Shown here: piece by piece, positions 60,512-64,000 of the stretch | Position numbering within the stretch: the first letter of the stretch is position 1 | Layout of the letters: each line of letters starts with the position of its first letter | Assembly: GCA_910588405.1 (NCBI GenBank) | Contig: CAJUPT010000002.1 | Span: 68,102-132,101, forward strand | From: an uncultured Lachnospiraceae bacterium | GTDB lineage: Bacteria; Bacillota; Clostridia; Lachnospirales; Lachnospiraceae | Direction: 5' to 3' | Length of the DNA stretch: 64,000 nucleotides | Translations under genes and position numbers: made by a program | Notes under the pieces: model-generated | The model's database searches: none | Seen by the model: the letters and a program-made list of their open reading frames with translations, nothing else | Told to the model about the DNA's origin: nothing

Positions 60512-60790
60512 TTACCGACGGGATTTCTTCTCGTCTTTTCCATGTCCTCTGTAAGTTCTCGTGGCTACAAATTCGCCTAACTTGTGCTCAACCATATCCT
60601 CGGTGATATATACTGGCACATGTCTTCTGCCATCATGAACTGCGATTGTATGTCCAACCATCTGCGGGAAAATCGTGGAACGGCGGGACCAGGTCTTAAT
60701 CACCTGTTTCTCACCGGAAGCATTCAGCGCCTCTACCTTTTTTAATAACGATTTATCCGCGAACGGGCCTTTTTTCAATGAACGTCCCAT
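60512..60790 (-). CDS. rpsS: 30S ribosomal protein S19
   Basis: 92 residues: MGRSLKKGPFADKSLLKKVE and the RRSTIFPQMVGHTIAVHDGR core, tail KDEKKSRR. Binds with S13 in the 30S head. Confidence 0.97.
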   Translation of the reverse strand: MGRSLKKGPFADKSLLKKVEALNASGEKQVIKTWSRRSTIFPQMVGHTIAVHDGRRHVPVYITEDMVEHKLGEFVATRTYRGHGKDEKKSRR

Positions 60791-60807
60791 ACAGGTTTCC
60801 CTCCTTC

Positions 60808-61650
60808 TTATTTCGTCGTCCTACCGTCTCTTCTTCTCACGATATACTTGTTGGAATGCTTATTCTTCTTTCTGGTCTTTAAGCCAAGAGCAGGTTTGCC
60901 CCAGGGAGTACAGGGACCCGGGCGTCCGATACCGGTTTTGCCCTCGCCACCGCCGTGGGGATGGTCGTTGGGGTTCATCACGGAACCGCGTACCGTAGGT
61001 CTGAAGCCCATGTGGCGCTTCCGGCCCGCCTTACCGATATTGATCAGCGCATGGTCGCCGTTTCCTACCACGCCGATGGTGGCACGGCAGATAATGGGCA
61101 CCATTCTCATCTCTCCGGAGGGAAGTCTGAGGGTTGCGTATTTTCCTTCTTTCGCCATAAGCTGTGCGCTGTTTCCGGCGGAACGTACCAGCTGGCCGCC
61201 TTTGCCGGGGTACAGCTCTACATTGTGAACCTGAGCACCGATCGGGATGTTTTCCAGAGGCATGCAGTTGCCTACTCTGGCCTCGGCGTGAGGGCCGTTC
61301 ATCACCTTCATGCCGTCTGTCAGCCCTTCGGGAGCCAGGATATATGCTTTCTCGCCGTCCGCATAGCAGATCAGCGCGATATTCGCGCTTCTGTTCGGAT
61401 CGTACTCGATGCCGATTACCGTTGCGGGAACGCCGTCTTTTCTTCTCTTAAAGTCGATTATTCTGTATTTTCTTCTGTTTCCGCCTCCGCGGTGTCTCAC
61501 TGTGATTTTGCCCTGGTTGTTACGTCCGGCATTCTTCTTCAAAGAAACGGTCAGTGATTTCTCCGGCGTACTTTTTGTAATCTCGGAAAAATCGGAACCG
61601 GTCATATTTCTTCTGGAAGGTGTATATGGGTTGTATACTTTGATTCCCAT
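60808..61650 (-). CDS. rplB: 50S ribosomal protein L2
   Basis: 280 residues from the ATG at 61650 (AAAGGAG upstream). N-terminal GIKVYNPYTPSRRNMTGSDF, C-terminal MNPNDHPHGGGEGKTGIGRP near the peptidyl transferase centre. Complete. Confidence 0.97.
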   Translation of the reverse strand: MGIKVYNPYTPSRRNMTGSDFSEITKSTPEKSLTVSLKKNAGRNNQGKITVRHRGGGNRRKYRIIDFKRRKDGVPATVIGIEYDPNRSANIALICYADGEKAYILAPEGLTDGMKVMNGPHAEARVGNCMPLENIPIGAQVHNVELYPGKGGQLVRSAGNSAQLMAKEGKYATLRLPSGEMRMVPIICRATIGVVGNGDHALINIGKAGRKRHMGFRPTVRGSVMNPNDHPHGGGEGKTGIGRPGPCTPWGKPALGLKTRKKNKHSNKYIVRRRDGRTTK

Positions 61651-61842
61651 TTTTGTTACTCCTTTCAACAATGTTATCAGGCGCGCCTGCCGCGCCTATA
61701 TTCAGGTATGGCCAGCCATCTCGCTGATTCGAAGGCTTATCTCCCTTTTATTCAGGCATGGCTTTTGCCGCTGGTACAAATCTTATTGAAACGCTCTCTG
61801 GCGTCTCCTTATTAAACTGTCAGGAGAAACTCCCGCTTATTT

Positions 61843-62142
61843 TTATAAACCGGCGAACAGCTCGATATCTGCGCTGTCTTCCGTCAGCTGAACGATTGCT
61901 TTCTTCCGCTTTGCGGTCTTGCCGATCGTTCTGCCTCTTCTGCGGGTCTTGCCGTCCAGGTTCATTGTGTTTACACGGGCAACCTTTGTTCCCTCAAACA
62001 TTTTCTCCACAGCTTCTTTAATCATCGACTTGGTCGCTTCCGTGTGAACCAGGAAGGTATATTTCTTTTCCGCCATGGAATTCATGCTTTTCTCTGTTAC
62101 AACTGGTTTGAGGATTACATCATAATATTTAATATCAGCCAT
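61843..62142 (-). CDS. rplW: 50S ribosomal protein L23
   Basis: 99 residues: MADIKYYDVILKPVVTEKSM, with the TRRRGRTIGKTAKRKKAIVQ loop at the tunnel exit that binds trigger factor and SRP. Its ATG overlaps the rplD stop by one nucleotide. The 190-nt spacer to rplB holds a short direct repeat (ATTCAGGYATGGC twice) and no gene. Confidence 0.97.
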   Translation of the reverse strand: MADIKYYDVILKPVVTEKSMNSMAEKKYTFLVHTEATKSMIKEAVEKMFEGTKVARVNTMNLDGKTRRRGRTIGKTAKRKKAIVQLTEDSADIELFAGL

Positions 62143-62762
62143 TACGCATATACCTCCACGATTGTTTCCACAGCAGCCTTCGTTGTTACCACCGTATTGT
62201 ATTTCAGAATATCGTATACGTTGATCGTGTTCGTCAGAGCCGTCTTCACGTTCTCGATATTTCTTGCGGATTTCACCACGGTCTGGTCGTTGCTGTCAAG
62301 CACCACCAGCGCCTTGTTTACGTTCAGAGCGTCCAGCATCGCTTTGAAATTCTTTGTCTTGATCTCGTCCATGGCGATCTGATCCACCACGATAAACTTG
62401 CCCTCGTTCACTCTGCTGGTCAGCGCTGATTTCAGAGCCAGTCTCTTTTCTTTCTTGTTTAATTTGATTGTATAATCTCTCGGCTTCGGAGCGAATACAA
62501 TGCCGCCGCCTGTCCACTGAGGCGCTCTCGTTGAACCCTGTCTTGCGTGGCCGGTGCCTTTCTGTCTCCAGGGTTTCTTTCCGCCGCCGCTTACCTCGGC
62601 GCGGGTTCTGGCACTCTGGGTGCCCTGACGTTTATTCGCAAGCTGTGCCACGACTGCCATGTGTACCAGGTGTTCGTTTACCTCAACGCCGAATACCGCG
62701 TCATTCAGCTCTAATGTGCCCACAGTCTCGCCCTTCATATTATAAACAGATACGTTTGCCAT
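62142..62762 (-). CDS. rplD: 50S ribosomal protein L4
   Basis: 206 residues: the tunnel-loop segment GGGKKPWRQKGTGHARQGST and VFAPKPRDYTIKLNKKEKRL. Regulates its own operon in Escherichia; not assessed here. Confidence 0.97.
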   Translation of the reverse strand: MANVSVYNMKGETVGTLELNDAVFGVEVNEHLVHMAVVAQLANKRQGTQSARTRAEVSGGGKKPWRQKGTGHARQGSTRAPQWTGGGIVFAPKPRDYTIKLNKKEKRLALKSALTSRVNEGKFIVVDQIAMDEIKTKNFKAMLDALNVNKALVVLDSNDQTVVKSARNIENVKTALTNTINVYDILKYNTVVTTKAAVETIVEVYA

Positions 62763-62794
62763 CTGTGTGGTCCTCCTTCCTTAGAACAGCGTTA

Positions 62795-62903
62795 CTAAGC
62801 TCATTCCGCATCCTGCGGATTCGGATTCGCTAAGTGCCGCCGTATACATGAAACTTCGCGCTCAGGCTGCGCTCTTACAGAGCTTGCTTCACTGAGTTTC
62901 ATG
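62795..62903 (-). repeat. Structured spacer between rplC and rplD
   Basis: The spacer has CATGAAACT (62847-62855) pairing with AGTTTCATG (62895-62903), enclosing further small stems (GCTCT gta AGAGC; GCGC..GCGC), then TCCGCA tcc TGCGGA (62805-62819) within a CTAAGCTC...CGCTAAG frame (62795-62834). No ORF. It may form a branched RNA in the ribosomal transcript. Confidence 0.4.
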
Positions 62904-62914
62904 GTAAAAAACAA

Positions 62915-63547
62915 TTAGATTGTTTTTACTGACTCCTTCAGTGTTACCAGCGCTTTTCTCGGTCCGGGAACAGAGCCTTTCACTAAGATTACGTTATTCT
63001 CAGCGTCCACTCTTACCACCTCAAGGTTCTGGATGGTAATCTGCTTGTTGCCCATCTGTCCGGGCATCTTCTTCCCCTTGAATACACGTGACGGATCAGA
63101 TGCGGAACCATTGGAACCTGCGTGACGATGGAACTTGGAACCATGGGTCATGGGGCCTCTGTGCTGTCCGTGTCTCTTAATCGCGCCCTGGAAGCCTTTT
63201 CCTTTGGAGATCGCCGTCGCGTCTACCTTATCGCCGGCTGCGAAAATATCTGCCTTGATCTCGTCGGTCAGCTTGTAATCGGCCGCATTCTCCAGCTTGA
63301 ACTCTCTGATATATCTCTTATAAGATACGCCCGCCTTGTCGAAATGGCCCTTCACCGGCTTGCTCACCAGCTTTTCTCTCTTGTCCGCAAATCCGACCTG
63401 AACCGCCTCATAGCCGTCGTTCTCAATGGTTTTGATCTGCATTACCACGCAGGGGCCTGCCTGGAGCACGGTTACGGGAGTCAGCGTCCCATCCTCTGCA
63501 AAGATCTGCGTCATACCAATCTTTGTCGCCAAAATTGCTTTCTTCAT
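62915..63547 (-). CDS. rplC: 50S ribosomal protein L3
   Basis: 210 residues: MKKAILATKIGMTQIFAEDG, and the tip region GPMTHGSKFHRHAGSNGSAS reaching the peptidyl transferase centre. Complete. Confidence 0.97.
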   Translation of the reverse strand: MKKAILATKIGMTQIFAEDGTLTPVTVLQAGPCVVMQIKTIENDGYEAVQVGFADKREKLVSKPVKGHFDKAGVSYKRYIREFKLENAADYKLTDEIKADIFAAGDKVDATAISKGKGFQGAIKRHGQHRGPMTHGSKFHRHAGSNGSASDPSRVFKGKKMPGQMGNKQITIQNLEVVRVDAENNVILVKGSVPGPRKALVTLKESVKTI

Positions 63548-63660
63548 TAACTATTTTACCTCCTGTTCATCTACAGCGGAACACTTGCGTGTTCATCCTA
63601 GACTTGCCTCGGGCCGCCGTTAATGGGAGCCGTCCGCAATAGGATTTTCACTCTTTTAGA

Positions 63661-63978
63661 TTATTTTTGTTTCATTTTGATATTGATATTCACACCTGCA
63701 GGCATCTCAAGTCTGGACAGGGCGTCTACGGTCTTCTGGGTAGGCGCGATGATGTCAATCAGTCTCTTGTGGGTTCTCTGCTCGAACTGCTCTCTGGAAT
63801 CCTTATATTTGTGAACCGCTCTTAAGATGGTCACTACCTCTTTCTTTGTGGGCAGCGGTACCGGGCCGCTCACCTGTGATCCCGTTCTCTTTACAGTGTC
63901 GATGATTTTTCCGGCTGACTGATCCACCAGCTGATGGTCGTATGCCTTTAATGTGATTCTCATTACCTGACTTGCCAT
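63661..63978 (-). CDS. rpsJ: 30S ribosomal protein S10
   Basis: 105 residues: MASQVMRITLKAYDHQLVDQ, then SGPVPLPTKKEVVTILRAVH and FEQRTHKRLIDIIAPTQKTV. First gene of the S10 operon in view; GGAGGCG lies upstream. Its promoter, and anything before it such as tuf/fus, is outside the window. S10 also joins NusB in antitermination. Confidence 0.97.
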   Translation of the reverse strand: MASQVMRITLKAYDHQLVDQSAGKIIDTVKRTGSQVSGPVPLPTKKEVVTILRAVHKYKDSREQFEQRTHKRLIDIIAPTQKTVDALSRLEMPAGVNINIKMKQK

Positions 63979-64000
63979 AAAAAAAGTCGCCTCCTTTTCG

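Overview
The window looks like chromosomal DNA of a low-to-mid GC Gram-positive Clostridia member, most likely Lachnospiraceae. Supporting signs are strong GGAGG ribosome-binding sites with some GTG/TTG starts, a zinc-type S14, rpsD (S4) inside the alpha operon, a KOW protein between map and infA, the ecfA1-ecfA2-ecfT-truA-rplM-rpsI tail after rplQ, a VanW/YoaR protein, and YhaM and MutS2. The family assignment is inference from gene content; no rRNA or tRNA gene was seen.

Positions 1-41500 are a mosaic of short housekeeping and accessory operons. In order: a minus-strand DnaJ-like / zinc phospholipase C-like / MFS (UMF1-like) operon; a DUF3786 gene; a secreted transglutaminase; an ArsC/Spx-family protein; rlmD and a YhaM-type exoribonuclease; a membrane HtrA-like protein that has lost two catalytic residues; mutS2; an OmpR-type two-component system; a secreted beta-helix protein; trmL with an aminotransferase and an Lrp regulator; an AIR-synthase-like C-terminal protein with VanW; a radical SAM (DUF4080) plus aminotransferase operon; a formate/nitrite transporter; an asnS-yhaO-yhaN DNA-repair operon; uxaC; a HAD phosphatase with a PepSY lipoprotein; a cyclic-nucleotide signalling operon (CHASE2 adenylate/guanylate cyclase, MBL hydrolase, GAF-HD-GYP); azlC-azlD; and a radical SAM gene divergent from an HxlR regulator.

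Positions 41500-64000 are almost entirely translation machinery on the minus strand. In transcription order: rpsJ-rplC-rplD-rplW-rplB-rpsS-rplV-rpsC-rplP-rpmC-rpsQ-rplN-rplX-rplE-rpsZ-rpsH-rplF-rplR-rpsE-rpmD-rplO-secY-adk-map-KOW-infA-rpmJ-rpsM-rpsK-rpsD-rpoA-rplQ. A strong terminator follows. Next come the ECF-transporter energising module (ecfA1, ecfA2, ecfT), a C-terminally extended truA, and rplM-rpsI under a near-perfect consensus promoter. A decayed IS66 transposase fragment abuts the rpsI terminator.

No complete mobile element, prophage, CRISPR array or defence island was found. The most interesting material is non-coding or structural: a two-copy structured element filling the gap between co-directional genes (7278-7413 and 36133-36230), a 312-nt hairpin-rich spacer before rpsM, a 15-bp inverted repeat in an aminotransferase leader, nested palindromes between the HxlR and radical SAM genes, the degenerate HtrA, the extended TruA, and the compact cyclase/MBL/HD-GYP cluster.
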